NCBI GenBank assembly: GCA_023383015.1
Contig: JAHDXW010000034.1
Coordinates: forward strand, 5,078 to 39,614
Origin: Paracoccaceae bacterium
GTDB lineage: Bacteria; Pseudomonadota; Alphaproteobacteria; Rhodobacterales; Rhodobacteraceae
Direction of reading: 5' to 3'
Length of the DNA: 34,537 bases
Shown: positions 10,848 to 18,767 of the stretch, piece by piece
How the letters are laid out: every line of letters begins with the position of its first letter
Position numbering within the stretch: the stretch's first letter is position 1
Made by a program: the position numbers and the translations under genes
The notes under the pieces: generated by a model
Told to the model about the DNA's origin: nothing
The model's database searches: none
Seen by the model: the letters and a program-made list of their open reading frames with translations, nothing else

Positions 10848-12002
10848 TCAGAGGCAGGCCTCGTACAGCGCCCGCGTGTTTGCGGCCGTCATCGGCACCG
10901 GGTTGCCGCCGCAGGAGGGATCCTCCAGAGCCATCACCGTCAGCTCGTCCAGCCGGTCCCGCTGCACCCCCATCGCGCCCAGCCGGGCCGGGATGCCCAG
11001 CGCCGCGTTCAGTGCCACCACCCGCGCACGGAACCCCTCGAAGCCGCCGGCGATGCCCAGATAGGCCGCCGCCGCGGCGATCCTGTCCCCGATCGCCGGG
11101 CGGTTGAAGTCCAGCACGAAGGGCATCACCACCGCGTTGGTGGTGCCGTGATGGGTGTTGTAGACCGCGCCCACCGGATGCGAGAGCGAATGGATCGCCC
11201 CGAGCCCCTTCTGGAACGCGACCGCGCCCATCGCCGCGGCGCTCATCATGTGGGCCCGTGCCTCGAGGTTGCCCGGCTCGCGCCAGGCCGTCTCGAGGTT
11301 GCCGAGCACAAGCCGCATCCCCTCCAGCGCGATCCCCTGGCTCATCGGGTGGTAGAAGGGCGAGCAGTAGGCCTCGAGGCAGTGGGCGAGCGCGTCCATC
11401 CCGGTGCCGGCGGTGATTGCCTTCGGCATCCCCACCGTGAGTTCGGGGTCGCAGATCGTCACCTTCGGCATCAGCCCGGGGTGGAAGATGATCTTCTTGC
11501 GGTGGGTGGCCGAGTTCGTCAGCACCCCCGCACGGCCGACCTCCGAGCCGGTGCCGGCGGTGGTCGGCACCGCCACCAGGGGCGCGATGGCGGCGGCGTC
11601 GGCGCGCGTCCACCAGTCGCCGATGTCCTCGAGCTCCCACACCGACAGCCCGGGCCGCTGGCGGGCCATCAGTGCGATCATCTTGGCGAGGTCGAGCGCC
11701 GAGCCGCCGCCGAAGGCCACGACGCCGTCGTGCCCGCCGGCCAGGAAGGCGGCGATGCCGGCGGCCATGTTGGCCTCGGTGGGGTTGGGGTCGACCTCGG
11801 CGAACAGCGCCCGGCCGAGACCCCCCGCGGCGAGCACGTCAAGCGCGGCGGCGGTGATGGGCAGGGCGGCCAGGCCGCGGTCGGTGACAAGAAGCGGCCT
11901 GGCCATGCCAGCGGCGCGGACATGGGCGGCCAGCTCCTTCACCCGGCCGGGGCCGAACTTGATCGCGGTCGGATAGGACCAGTTGGCGGTGGGGGCGTTC
12001 AT
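10848..12002 (-). CDS. Iron-containing (group III) alcohol dehydrogenase
   Basis: The 384-residue product has group III features: the NAD-binding GGGSALDLAK (98-107), PTTAGTGSE (146-154), and a metal site by alignment to FucO at Asp203, His207, His271 and His285 (GMDALAH, HSLSHPVGAVYNTHHG). The reaction is reversible oxidation of a primary alcohol to an aldehyde with NAD(P). The ATG at 12002 overlaps the aldehyde dehydrogenase stop (ATGA), so the two are coupled and likely act in sequence, alcohol to aldehyde to acid. With the gamma-glutamyl ligase upstream, a gamma-glutamylated amino alcohol is a plausible substrate. That last point is inference. Confidence 0.93.
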   Translation of the reverse strand: MNAPTANWSYPTAIKFGPGRVKELAAHVRAAGMARPLLVTDRGLAALPITAAALDVLAAGGLGRALFAEVDPNPTEANMAAGIAAFLAGGHDGVVAFGGGSALDLAKMIALMARQRPGLSVWELEDIGDWWTRADAAAIAPLVAVPTTAGTGSEVGRAGVLTNSATHRKKIIFHPGLMPKVTICDPELTVGMPKAITAGTGMDALAHCLEAYCSPFYHPMSQGIALEGMRLVLGNLETAWREPGNLEARAHMMSAAAMGAVAFQKGLGAIHSLSHPVGAVYNTHHGTTNAVVMPFVLDFNRPAIGDRIAAAAAYLGIAGGFEGFRARVVALNAALGIPARLGAMGVQRDRLDELTVMALEDPSCGGNPVPMTAANTRALYEACL

Positions 12003-13390
12003 AGCGGTTTCACCTTGCGGAAGTGGTAGCTGCGCGGCCGGGTGACCGCATGATAGCCGAGCACCGAGAGCGCCCCGCCGCGGCCGGTGTCCTTGCAGCC
12101 GGTCCAGCAGATCGCGGGGTCGAGGTAGTCGGCGCGGTTCATGAACACCGTCCCGGTCTCGACCTGCCGGGCCACGGCCCATGCCCGGTCCGGATCCTGC
12201 GTCCAGAGGCTGGCGGTCAGGCCGTAGGGGCTGTCGTTCATCAGGCGGACGGCCTCGGCATCGTCGGCGACCGGCATGATGCCGACGACCGGGCCGAAGC
12301 TTTCCTCGGTCATCACCCGCATCGAGTGGTCGACGTCCACGAGGATCTGCGGCGCAAGGTAGGCGCCGCCGTCATCGGCGGGAAAGCGCGCGGGGTCGAC
12401 CAGCGCCCGCGCGCCGGCGGCAACCGCCTCGGCGATCTGGCCGCGCACGGTGCGCGCGAAGCGGGGGCTGGCCATCGGGCCGAGGGTGGTGGCGGCGTCG
12501 AAGGGATTGCCGAGCCTCAGCCCCTCGACCCAGGCCACGGCGCGCTCGACGAAGGCGTCGAAGCGCGGCCGGGCGACGTAGATGCGCTCGATGCCGCAGC
12601 AGCACTGGCCGGCATTGTACATCGCCCCGTCCATCAGCACGTCGACCGCCCAGTCGAGGTCGGCGTCCTCCATCACGTAGCCCGGGTCCTTGCCGCCGAG
12701 CTCCAGCCCGAGCCCGGTGAAGGTGCCGGCCGCCGCGCGCTCGATCGCCTGACCGCCGGCGACCGAGCCGGTGAAGTTGACGAAGCCGAACGCGCGCGCC
12801 GCGATCAGCGCCTCGGTGGTGGCGTGGTCGAGCGCGAGGTTCTGGAAGATCTCGGCCGGCACGCCGCCCGCGTGCATCGCCTCGGCCAGCCGCTCGCCCA
12901 CCAGCAGCGTCTGGCTGGCGTGCTTCAGCACCACCGCGTTGCCGGCGATCAGCGCCGGCAGGATGGTGTTGACGGCGGTCAGATAGGGGTAGTTCCAGGG
13001 CGCGATGACAAAGACGACGCCGACCGGCGCGCGCTCGATGCGGCGGGAGAAGCGGTCGCTCTCTTCGGCGACCATTGGCGCCAGCGCGTCCTGGGCGATG
13101 TCGGCCATATAGCGGCTGCGCTCGTTGACGCCGCCGAACTCGCCGCCGTAGCGGGTGGGCCGGCCCATCTGCCAGGCGAGCTCCTCCACCACCCGGTCCT
13201 TCATCGCGTTCAGCGCGGCGATGCCGGCCTGCACCCGGGCGATGCGGTCGGCTAGCGGCAGCGCCGCCCAGGCGGGCTGGGCGGCCTTCGCCCGCGCCAC
13301 CGCCGCCTGCGCGGCGGCCAGCGGCAGCGCCGGCCGTTCGGCATAGATGCGCCCGTCGACGGGCGAGATGCATCGGATCATCGTCGTCAT
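11999..13390 (-). CDS. NAD(P)-dependent aldehyde dehydrogenase
   Basis: The chosen ATG at 13390 gives 463 residues and has GAGGAG six bases upstream; the open frame reaches further but has no better site. Motifs are PWNYP with Asn133, FTGSVAGG (206-213), LELGGKDPG (229-237, Glu230), and the active-site GQCCCGIER with Cys264 as the likely nucleophile. It oxidises an aldehyde to a carboxylate. It lies 10 bases after the PIN gene and overlaps the alcohol dehydrogenase, so it can be transcribed from the toxin-antitoxin promoter as well as from the upstream operon. It would act like PuuC in a glutamylated-amine pathway (inference). Confidence 0.94.
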   Translation of the reverse strand: MTTMIRCISPVDGRIYAERPALPLAAAQAAVARAKAAQPAWAALPLADRIARVQAGIAALNAMKDRVVEELAWQMGRPTRYGGEFGGVNERSRYMADIAQDALAPMVAEESDRFSRRIERAPVGVVFVIAPWNYPYLTAVNTILPALIAGNAVVLKHASQTLLVGERLAEAMHAGGVPAEIFQNLALDHATTEALIAARAFGFVNFTGSVAGGQAIERAAAGTFTGLGLELGGKDPGYVMEDADLDWAVDVLMDGAMYNAGQCCCGIERIYVARPRFDAFVERAVAWVEGLRLGNPFDAATTLGPMASPRFARTVRGQIAEAVAAGARALVDPARFPADDGGAYLAPQILVDVDHSMRVMTEESFGPVVGIMPVADDAEAVRLMNDSPYGLTASLWTQDPDRAWAVARQVETGTVFMNRADYLDPAICWTGCKDTGRGGALSVLGYHAVTRPRSYHFRKVKPL

Positions 13391-13400
13391 CGCCATCTCC

Positions 13401-13814
13401 TCAGCAGGCCAGCGCCATGACATGGCCCCGTTCGGCATACTCCAGTATCCGGCGGTCGCCGGTCAGCAGCCGGTAGCCGCATTCGCGCGCCGTCGCCACC
13501 AGGATGCGGTCGGCGGGGTCGGCATGCAGCACGCCCGGCAGCTCGGAGGCCGCGATCAGCACCTCGGGCGGCATCTCGGCCAGCCGCAGGCCCGGAGTGG
13601 CAAGCAGCCGCGCGAACCACCGCCGCGCCGGTTCGATCAGCGAGATGCGGCCGCGGGCGGCCAGAAGCCCGATCTCCCAGGCGCTGATCGGCGAGACCAT
13701 CGCGGCGCTGCCGGTCTCCTGCGCGCTCCGCATGTGCCCCCGCGCACGCTCGCCGCGGGGCGAGCCCGCGGCGAGCCAGAGGATGGCGCAGGTGTCGAGA
13801 AGCACAGGCGCCAT
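13401..13814 (-). CDS. PIN-domain protein, VapC-type toxin
   Basis: The 137-residue PIN protein has the expected acidic residues: Asp7 (LLDTCAILW), Glu47 (ISAWEIGLL), Asp99/Asp102 (HADPADRIL) and Asp120 (LLTGDRRIL). VapC toxins are Mg-dependent RNases held inactive by a cognate antitoxin. The ATG at 13814 overlaps the stop of the upstream gene by one base (TGATG); a TTG one codon earlier is possible. The upstream gene ends in a sequence resembling the toxin-binding tail of Phd/VapB antitoxins, so the two form a probable type II pair. Its location inside a catabolic operon is odd. Confidence 0.9.
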   Translation of the reverse strand: MAPVLLDTCAILWLAAGSPRGERARGHMRSAQETGSAAMVSPISAWEIGLLAARGRISLIEPARRWFARLLATPGLRLAEMPPEVLIAASELPGVLHADPADRILVATARECGYRLLTGDRRILEYAERGHVMALAC

Positions 13815-14296
13815 CAACCCTCGCCTTCCCGCCGCAGGAACTTGGCGAGTGCCTCGCGTTCCCAGTCAGGCGCGGCGGGCTCGGTCAGGTCGGCATCGAA
13901 ATTGATGCGGACGGTTCCCCGCAGGGCGCCCCAGAGCGGGTGGTCGCCCCCTCCCGCTGGTGCGGCGGGCCCCGCCGGCAACGGCGACGGGGCGGCGGGG
14001 GCGGCGGGTTCCGGGGCTGCGGCCGGCGGCCCGGCCCGGCGGAACACCAGGCGCTCGCCCGCCATGTCGACATCGGCCGAGCGGTAGCCGGCGGTGAGCC
14101 AGGCATAAGTGATGACACTGTTGCTTGGGTTGTTGCTCCACCAGGCGCGATGCTTGCGCGCCGAGGCGGGCAGCGGCGCCCCGATCAGCTCCTCGATCCG
14201 GGCAAAGGTGATGGGAACATGGGAGTTCCCGCTGTCGGCAAGGAACTTCCCGAGCGGCGCGTACTTCGAGCTGAGGGGTTGGCCGGCGTTGGACAT
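13814..14296 (-). CDS. Hybrid antitoxin candidate: DUF7662-like domain plus Phd/VapB-like tail
   Basis: The 160-residue product starts at an ATG (14296) preceded by GGAGG. Residues about 10-88 match the DUF7662-type pattern: KYAPLGKFL (11-19), ITFARIEELIG (29-39), PLPASARKHRAWWSNN (41-56), then WLTAGYR and a closing ERLVFRR. Residues 89-118 are a Pro/Ala linker. Residues 119-155 (HPLWGALRGTVRINFDADL then AL.KFL) resemble the toxin-binding end of Phd-type antitoxins paired with PIN toxins. The usual Phd or AbrB DNA-binding domain is absent, so the DUF7662-like part may take over DNA binding; that is inference. It overlaps the PIN gene by one base. Confidence 0.75.
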   Translation of the reverse strand: MSNAGQPLSSKYAPLGKFLADSGNSHVPITFARIEELIGAPLPASARKHRAWWSNNPSNSVITYAWLTAGYRSADVDMAGERLVFRRAGPPAAAPEPAAPAAPSPLPAGPAAPAGGGDHPLWGALRGTVRINFDADLTEPAAPDWEREALAKFLRREGEG

Positions 14297-14330
14297 CGAT
14301 TCCTCCAAGGGGTCTTGCGTGCCCGCACCG

Positions 14331-14367
14331 GTAGCAAAACAAACAGTAAGTGTAAACAGTGTTGCTT
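14331..14367 (-). promoter_or_regulatory. AT-rich promoter/operator candidate of the toxin-antitoxin pair
   Basis: The gap between the glutamine-synthetase-like stop and the antitoxin is strikingly AT-rich against its surroundings. It holds direct AGTGT repeats (14349-14353 and 14358-14362). It also holds an imperfect inverted pair, GCAAAAC (14334-14340) and GTGTTGC (14359-14365). On the minus strand TTTACA offers a possible -35, but no clear -10 was found. This fits an autoregulated antitoxin operator. Confidence 0.45.
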
Positions 14368-15735
14368 CTACCCCCGCTCGAACCCCCGCCGCACCTCCCA
14401 GTCGGTGACGACGCGGTTCTGCTCCTCGATCTCCCACAGAGCGGCGCGGTGGTAGTGCTCGACGACCTCGCTGCCGAAGGCCTCGGCCAGCATCTCCGAG
14501 GATGCGGCGGCGGCGGCGGCGGCGCCCAGCGTGCGCGGGATCTGGCGCACCCCGGCGGTGCGGTAGAGGTCGCCGCCGGCCGGCGGCTCGAGTACCCGGC
14601 GGCTGGCGATGCCGTCCAGACCGGCGGCCAGGAGCGCGGCCATGGCGAGGTAGGGGTTCACGTCGGCGCCGGGGATGCGGCTCTCGATGCGCACCCCCCG
14701 GGTGCCCTCGCCGACCAGGCGGAACCCCGCGGTGCGGTTGTCGAGGCTCCAGACCGCCTTGGTGGGAGCGAACATGCCGACCACGAAGCGCTTGTAGGAG
14801 TTCACGCAGGGGGCGAGGAACAGGGTGATGGCCTCGGCATGGGCCAAGAGCCCGGCGACGTAGTGGCGCATCAGGTCCGACATGCCGTGCGCGGCGTCGG
14901 GGTCGTGGAAGGCGGGGGTGCCGTCGGCGCGGGCGAGCGACTGGTGGACATGGCAGGACGAGCCCGCCCGGTCGTGGTGGTACTTGGCCATGAAGGTCGC
15001 GGCATGGCCGTGGGCGTGGGCGATCTCCTTCACCGCGTTCTTGACGATGGCGTGGGTGTCGGCGGCGTCGAGCGCCGGGCCGTAGCGGACGTTGATCTCC
15101 TCCTGGCCGGCCTCGGCCTCGCCCTTGGTGTTCTCGACCGCCACGCCCGCGCCGTGCAGGCCGTTGCGGATCGCCCGCATGACCCCTTCCTCCTTGGAGG
15201 TGCCGAACACCGAATAGTCGATGTTGTAGCGCGACAGCGTCCGCATGTTCTGGTAGTTGGCGTCGCGCATCGCGTCGTAGCCCGGCTCGAACAGGAAGAA
15301 CTCGAGCTCCGAGGCCATCATCGGCGCGAGGCCCAGCGCCGCGGCCCGGGCGATCTGGTGCTTCAGCACCGCGCGCGGCGAATGCGCGATCTCGGCGTGG
15401 CCGTGGTGGTCGAGCACGTCGCAGAGCACCAGCGCGGTGGCCGGCAGCCAGGGGGTGCGGCGCAGGGTGGAGAGGTCGGGCTTCAGCATGTAGTCGCCGT
15501 AGCCCTTCTCCCAGCTCGTCGCCTTGTAGCCGGGGACAGTGACCATCTCGAGGTCGGTGGCGAGCAGGTAGTTGCAGCAGTGCGTCTCCTGCCAGCCGCC
15601 GTCGACGAAGTGGCGGGCGTGGAAGCGCTTGCCCTGCAGGCGGCCCTGCATGTCGACCATCGCCGCCACGACCGTGTCGATCTCGCCCCGGTCCACCGCC
15701 TCGCGCAGTGCCTCGAGGCTCAGGTTGCCCGCCAT
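14368..15735 (-). CDS. Glutamine-synthetase-family ligase, probable glutamate-amine (gamma-glutamyl) ligase
   Basis: The 455-residue product from the ATG at 15735 (GGAGG five bases before it) has glutamine-synthetase active-site elements. These are SELEFFLF (142-149), GEAEAGQEEI with Glu206/Glu213 as likely metal ligands, HVHQS with His262, and RIESRIPGADVNPYL (349-363). These resemble PuuA/IpuC-type enzymes, which join glutamate to an amine with ATP, more than housekeeping GlnA. The neighbouring aldehyde and alcohol dehydrogenases, amidohydrolase-family protein and TRAP importer support a catabolic role. The amine is unknown. It follows the TRAP binding-protein gene after a 79-base gap holding a strong hairpin. 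Confidence 0.9.
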   Translation of the reverse strand: MAGNLSLEALREAVDRGEIDTVVAAMVDMQGRLQGKRFHARHFVDGGWQETHCCNYLLATDLEMVTVPGYKATSWEKGYGDYMLKPDLSTLRRTPWLPATALVLCDVLDHHGHAEIAHSPRAVLKHQIARAAALGLAPMMASELEFFLFEPGYDAMRDANYQNMRTLSRYNIDYSVFGTSKEEGVMRAIRNGLHGAGVAVENTKGEAEAGQEEINVRYGPALDAADTHAIVKNAVKEIAHAHGHAATFMAKYHHDRAGSSCHVHQSLARADGTPAFHDPDAAHGMSDLMRHYVAGLLAHAEAITLFLAPCVNSYKRFVVGMFAPTKAVWSLDNRTAGFRLVGEGTRGVRIESRIPGADVNPYLAMAALLAAGLDGIASRRVLEPPAGGDLYRTAGVRQIPRTLGAAAAAAASSEMLAEAFGSEVVEHYHRAALWEIEEQNRVVTDWEVRRGFERG

Positions 15736-15766
15736 CGCGCCCTCCACCGTCCCCTTTCACCCGACA

Positions 15767-15791
15767 GGCCCGGCGCGTCCCGCGCCGGGCC
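15767..15791 (-). other. Strong intercistronic hairpin between dctP-like and ligase genes
   Basis: GGCCCGGCGCG (15767-15777), loop TCC and CGCGCCGGGCC (15781-15791) form a perfect 11-bp stem just after the binding-protein gene. No T run follows. Such hairpins often protect a binding-protein message or partly terminate it, lowering downstream expression. Confidence 0.55.
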
Positions 15792-15814
15792 CGGTTCACG
15801 CGCCGTTTCCCGCG

Positions 15815-16852
15815 TCAGTCGTAGCGGTAGGGCCGCCCGGCCTTCCGCATGACGTCGTTGTAGCGCTTGATGATCTCCACCACCTTCGCCTTGGTCGCGC
15901 TCTCGGCGGCGATCTCGTCCCAGAAGGCCGCCGCCGCCGTCTCCACCTGCGCCCACTCCTCGTCGGGGATCGCGGTCAGCTTCAGCTTCGGGCCGTTGAC
16001 ACGCAGGTCGGCCTCTCCGCCCCAGTACCAATGCTGGCGGTAGTAGTGGCTCTGCTCGAAGCAGACCTTCATCAGCTCCTTGAGGTCGTCGGGCAGGGCG
16101 TTCCAGCGGTCCATGTTGGCGAAGAAGTGGCCGATCCAGGCACCGGAGATGTTGTTGGTCAGGAAGTAGTTGGTCACGTTCGCCCAGCCCACCGTGTAAT
16201 CCTCGGTGATGCCCGACCAGGCGATGCCGTCAAGTTCTCCGGTCTGGACCGCGACCTCGATGTCCTCCCACGGCAGGGTCACCGGCACGACCCCGAACTG
16301 GGCGAGGAAGCGGCCGGCGGTGGGGAAGGTGAAGACGCGCTTGCCGCGCAGGTCGGCAAGGCTGTTGATCGGGTCCTTGGTGGCGAAGTGGCATGGATCC
16401 CAGGCGCCGGCCGAGATGTGCTGGACACCGACCTTGGCGTATTCCTCCTTCCAGATCGCATCCAGCCCGTACATGTTGAACAGCGCCGGCACGTCGAGCG
16501 AATAGCGCAGAGCCAGCGGGAAGTAGCCGCCGAACACCGTCACCTCGGTCGGGCCGGCCATCGAATCGTCGTCGGACTGGACGGCATCGATGGTGCCGCG
16601 CTGCAGCGCCTGGAACAGCTCGCCCGTCGGCACCAGCTGGTCGGCGGTGTAGAGCTCGATCTCCATCCGCCCGGCGGCGATCTTGTTGAAGCTGTCGATG
16701 GCGGGCTTGATGACATGCTCGGCCAGCGCCGGGCCGGCGTAGGTCTGCAACCGCCAGCGGATCGCCGACTGGCCGAGGACGGCCGGCGCGGCGAGCGTGG
16801 TCGCCGCGGCGCCGAGCACGCCGGTGGCGAGGAACTTCCGTCTCGTGGTCAT
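15815..16852 (-). CDS. TRAP transporter periplasmic substrate-binding protein (DctP family)
   Basis: The 345-residue protein starts MTTRRKFLATGVLG, a twin-arginine signal with cleavage expected near residue 28 (PAVLGQ). The mature part fits the DctP fold: RWRLQTYAG, a gap, then LADLRGKRVFTF.TAGRFLAQFG with the Arg position that typically binds a substrate carboxylate, and later ELDGIAWSGITEDYTVGWANVTNY. It delivers substrate to the DctQM permease encoded upstream. A strong GAGGAGG lies before the ATG. Hairpins flank the gene on both sides, suggesting separate control of its message. The carboxylate-binding Arg hints at an organic-acid or amino-acid ligand, which is inference. Confidence 0.93.
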   Translation of the reverse strand: MTTRRKFLATGVLGAAATTLAAPAVLGQSAIRWRLQTYAGPALAEHVIKPAIDSFNKIAAGRMEIELYTADQLVPTGELFQALQRGTIDAVQSDDDSMAGPTEVTVFGGYFPLALRYSLDVPALFNMYGLDAIWKEEYAKVGVQHISAGAWDPCHFATKDPINSLADLRGKRVFTFPTAGRFLAQFGVVPVTLPWEDIEVAVQTGELDGIAWSGITEDYTVGWANVTNYFLTNNISGAWIGHFFANMDRWNALPDDLKELMKVCFEQSHYYRQHWYWGGEADLRVNGPKLKLTAIPDEEWAQVETAAAAFWDEIAAESATKAKVVEIIKRYNDVMRKAGRPYRYD

Positions 16853-16873
16853 CGGTCTTACCTCCTCAGGTTG

Positions 16874-16893
16874 CCGCCCGCGCGCGCGGGCGG
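16874..16893 (-). other. Perfect GC palindrome between dctM-like and dctP-like genes
   Basis: CCGCCCGCGC (16874-16883) followed by GCGCGGGCGG (16884-16893) is a 20-base perfect palindrome directly after the DctM stop. It is followed on the minus strand by the DctP ribosome-binding site. It probably shapes message stability or translation. Confidence 0.5.
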
Positions 16894-16896
16894 GGG

Positions 16897-18225
16897 TCAG
16901 CGTCCGAGCAGCACCTCGGGCAGCCAAAGCGCGATCTTGGGGAACGCCATCACCGTCGCAAGGGCGAGGGTCATCACGCCGACGAAGGGGATGATCGACA
17001 TGTAGATGTCGCGCAAGCTGACCTCCGGCGGCGCCATCGCCCGCATCAGGAACAGGTTGTAGCCGAATGGCGGGGTCATGTAGGCGATCTGGCAGGTGAT
17101 GGTGTAGAGCACACCGTACCAGACGAGATCGAAGCCGAGCGCGCCGACCAGCGGCACGTAGAGCGGCGCGACGATGACCAGCATCGCCGTGTCGTCGAGA
17201 AACGTGCCCATGATCAGGTAGGACAGCTGCATCAGGATCAGCACGCCCCAGGGTGACAGCCCGACGTCCTCGAGGAACAGCCGGCGCAGCGCGTCCACCG
17301 CCCGCAGCCCGTCGAACACCGCCCCGAAGGCCAGCGCGGCAAGGATGATCCACATGAACATGCAGGAAACCAGCAGTGTTGCCCGCGTCGCGGTGTCGAA
17401 CACCTTCCAGCTCAGCCGGCCCTTGGCAAAGGCCGCGACCGTCGCGGCCAGCGCCCCGATCACCGAGCTTTCGACCAGCCGGACGTAACCCATGACGAAG
17501 GGCACCATCATCAGCGCGAAGATGACGAAGGGCAGGATGCCGGCGCGCAGCAGGTGCAGCTTCTCGGCGCGGGTGATCCGCGCCCGCTCCTCGGCCGGCA
17601 GCACCGGGCCGAGCGCGGGATTGGCCCGGCACCGCAGCCAGATGTAGCCGATGAACATGCCCGCCATCATCAGCCCCGGCAGGACGCCGGCCAGCCACAG
17701 ATGCGTCACCGGCTGGCGGGCGATCATGGCATAGAGCACCAGCACCACCGAGGGCGGGATCAGGATGCCGAGCGACGAGCCCGCCTGGATCACCCCGGTG
17801 ACCATCAGCTTGTCGTAGTTGCGCCGCAGCAGCTCGGGCAGGGCGATGGTGGCGCCGATCGCCATCCCGGCCACCGAAAGCCCGTTCATCGCCGAGATCA
17901 GCACCATGAGCAGGATGGTGCCGATCGCAAGCCCGCCCGGCACCGGGCCGAACCAGACGTGGAACATCCGGTAGAGGTCGTCGGCCAGCCGGCTTTCCGA
18001 CAGGATGTAACCCATGAAGATGAACATCGGCAGCGTCAGCAGCGGAAACCAGTTCATCAGCTTCAGCGTCTGCGCGAAGGCGAGGTCGTAGCCGCCCTTC
18101 TCGCCCCACAGCAGCAGCGCCGCGACCACCGCGACGAAGCCGATGACCCCGAACATCCGCTGCCCGGTCATGAGCAGCAGCAGCATCGAGCCGAACATCA
18201 GCGCGGCGATCAGGTCGTAGGACAT
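16897..18225 (-). CDS. TRAP transporter large permease (DctM family)
   Basis: The 442-residue, highly hydrophobic protein shows DctM landmarks: LPMFIFMGYILSES, GGLAIGTILLMVLISAMNGLSVA, GATIALPELLRRNYDK, VIQAGSSLGILIPPSVVLVLY and MGTFLDDTAMLVIVAPLYVP. It is the main ion-coupled transport subunit with about 12 membrane segments in the inner membrane. The ATG overlaps the DctQ stop by one base (TGATG). Length is normal for the family. The substrate is not defined. Confidence 0.94.
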   Translation of the reverse strand: MSYDLIAALMFGSMLLLLMTGQRMFGVIGFVAVVAALLLWGEKGGYDLAFAQTLKLMNWFPLLTLPMFIFMGYILSESRLADDLYRMFHVWFGPVPGGLAIGTILLMVLISAMNGLSVAGMAIGATIALPELLRRNYDKLMVTGVIQAGSSLGILIPPSVVLVLYAMIARQPVTHLWLAGVLPGLMMAGMFIGYIWLRCRANPALGPVLPAEERARITRAEKLHLLRAGILPFVIFALMMVPFVMGYVRLVESSVIGALAATVAAFAKGRLSWKVFDTATRATLLVSCMFMWIILAALAFGAVFDGLRAVDALRRLFLEDVGLSPWGVLILMQLSYLIMGTFLDDTAMLVIVAPLYVPLVGALGFDLVWYGVLYTITCQIAYMTPPFGYNLFLMRAMAPPEVSLRDIYMSIIPFVGVMTLALATVMAFPKIALWLPEVLLGR

Positions 18226-18767
18226 CAGAGCTCCCGCCGCATGGCCTTGGCCAGATCCCTCAGGAAGATCGCGGTGCACTGCAGGAGCATCAGCACGATG
18301 CCGGTCACCATCACCACCTTGATCGGCGCCATGTAGGGCCGCCACAGCCCGCGCCGCCGCTCGCCGTACTCGAAGGCGTAGGCGGTGCTCTCGATCCCGC
18401 CCCACAGCAGCACGCCAAGATAGACGAACAGCGTCAGGATGGTCACGCAGTCGACGATGGCGCGCGTGCGGTCCGCCCAGCCCGAATAGAGAAGGTCCAT
18501 CCGGACGGCCGAATCCTGCTGAAGCGCGTAGGCGCCGCCGAGCAGGAAGTAGCCCATCATCAGGAACTGGCCCATCTCGTCGGTCCAGATCGGCGGGGCC
18601 AGCGCGGCGCGGGCGAAGGCGCCCCACAGCATCACGCCCATCAGCGCGAAGAGGATGAACATCGCCACTCGCCCGATGGCGGCGTTGGCGCCGTCGATCA
18701 GCCTGACGTAGGCGCCGACCCAGGCGGGCATCCGCCCCCGCGTCCCCTCCGCTGCCGCCCCGCTCAT
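18225..18767 (-). CDS. TRAP transporter small permease (DctQ family)
   Basis: The 180-residue protein has four predicted membrane helices. The order is RVAMFILFALMGVMLWGAFAR, a loop with WTDEMGQFLMMGYFLLGGAYAL, then TILTLFVYLGVLLWGGIES and VVMVTGIVLMLLQCTAIFL. The pattern of an acidic pair in helix 2 (WTDE) and a following QQDSAVRMDLLY is typical of DctQ. It forms the membrane complex with DctM. It overlaps the upstream amidohydrolase-family gene by four bases (ATGA). Confidence 0.93.
   Translation of the reverse strand: MSGAAAEGTRGRMPAWVGAYVRLIDGANAAIGRVAMFILFALMGVMLWGAFARAALAPPIWTDEMGQFLMMGYFLLGGAYALQQDSAVRMDLLYSGWADRTRAIVDCVTILTLFVYLGVLLWGGIESTAYAFEYGERRRGLWRPYMAPIKVVMVTGIVLMLLQCTAIFLRDLAKAMRREL

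Noticed and set aside
9382-11640. 752-codon frame ending in the DadA-type oxidase
   Set aside because: The upstream part is out-of-frame alcohol dehydrogenase sequence plus the tandem repeats; the oxidase begins with its FAD motif right after the ATG at 10623.
10848-12182. N-terminally longer alcohol dehydrogenase
   Set aside because: The extra residues are read from inside the aldehyde dehydrogenase gene; the ATG at 12002 gives normal length and an ATGA overlap.
13814-15799. 661-codon frame joining the antitoxin with upstream sequence
   Set aside because: The upstream portion is antisense-like Arg/Pro/Gly shadow of the ligase gene; GGAGG and the ATG at 14296 mark the true start.
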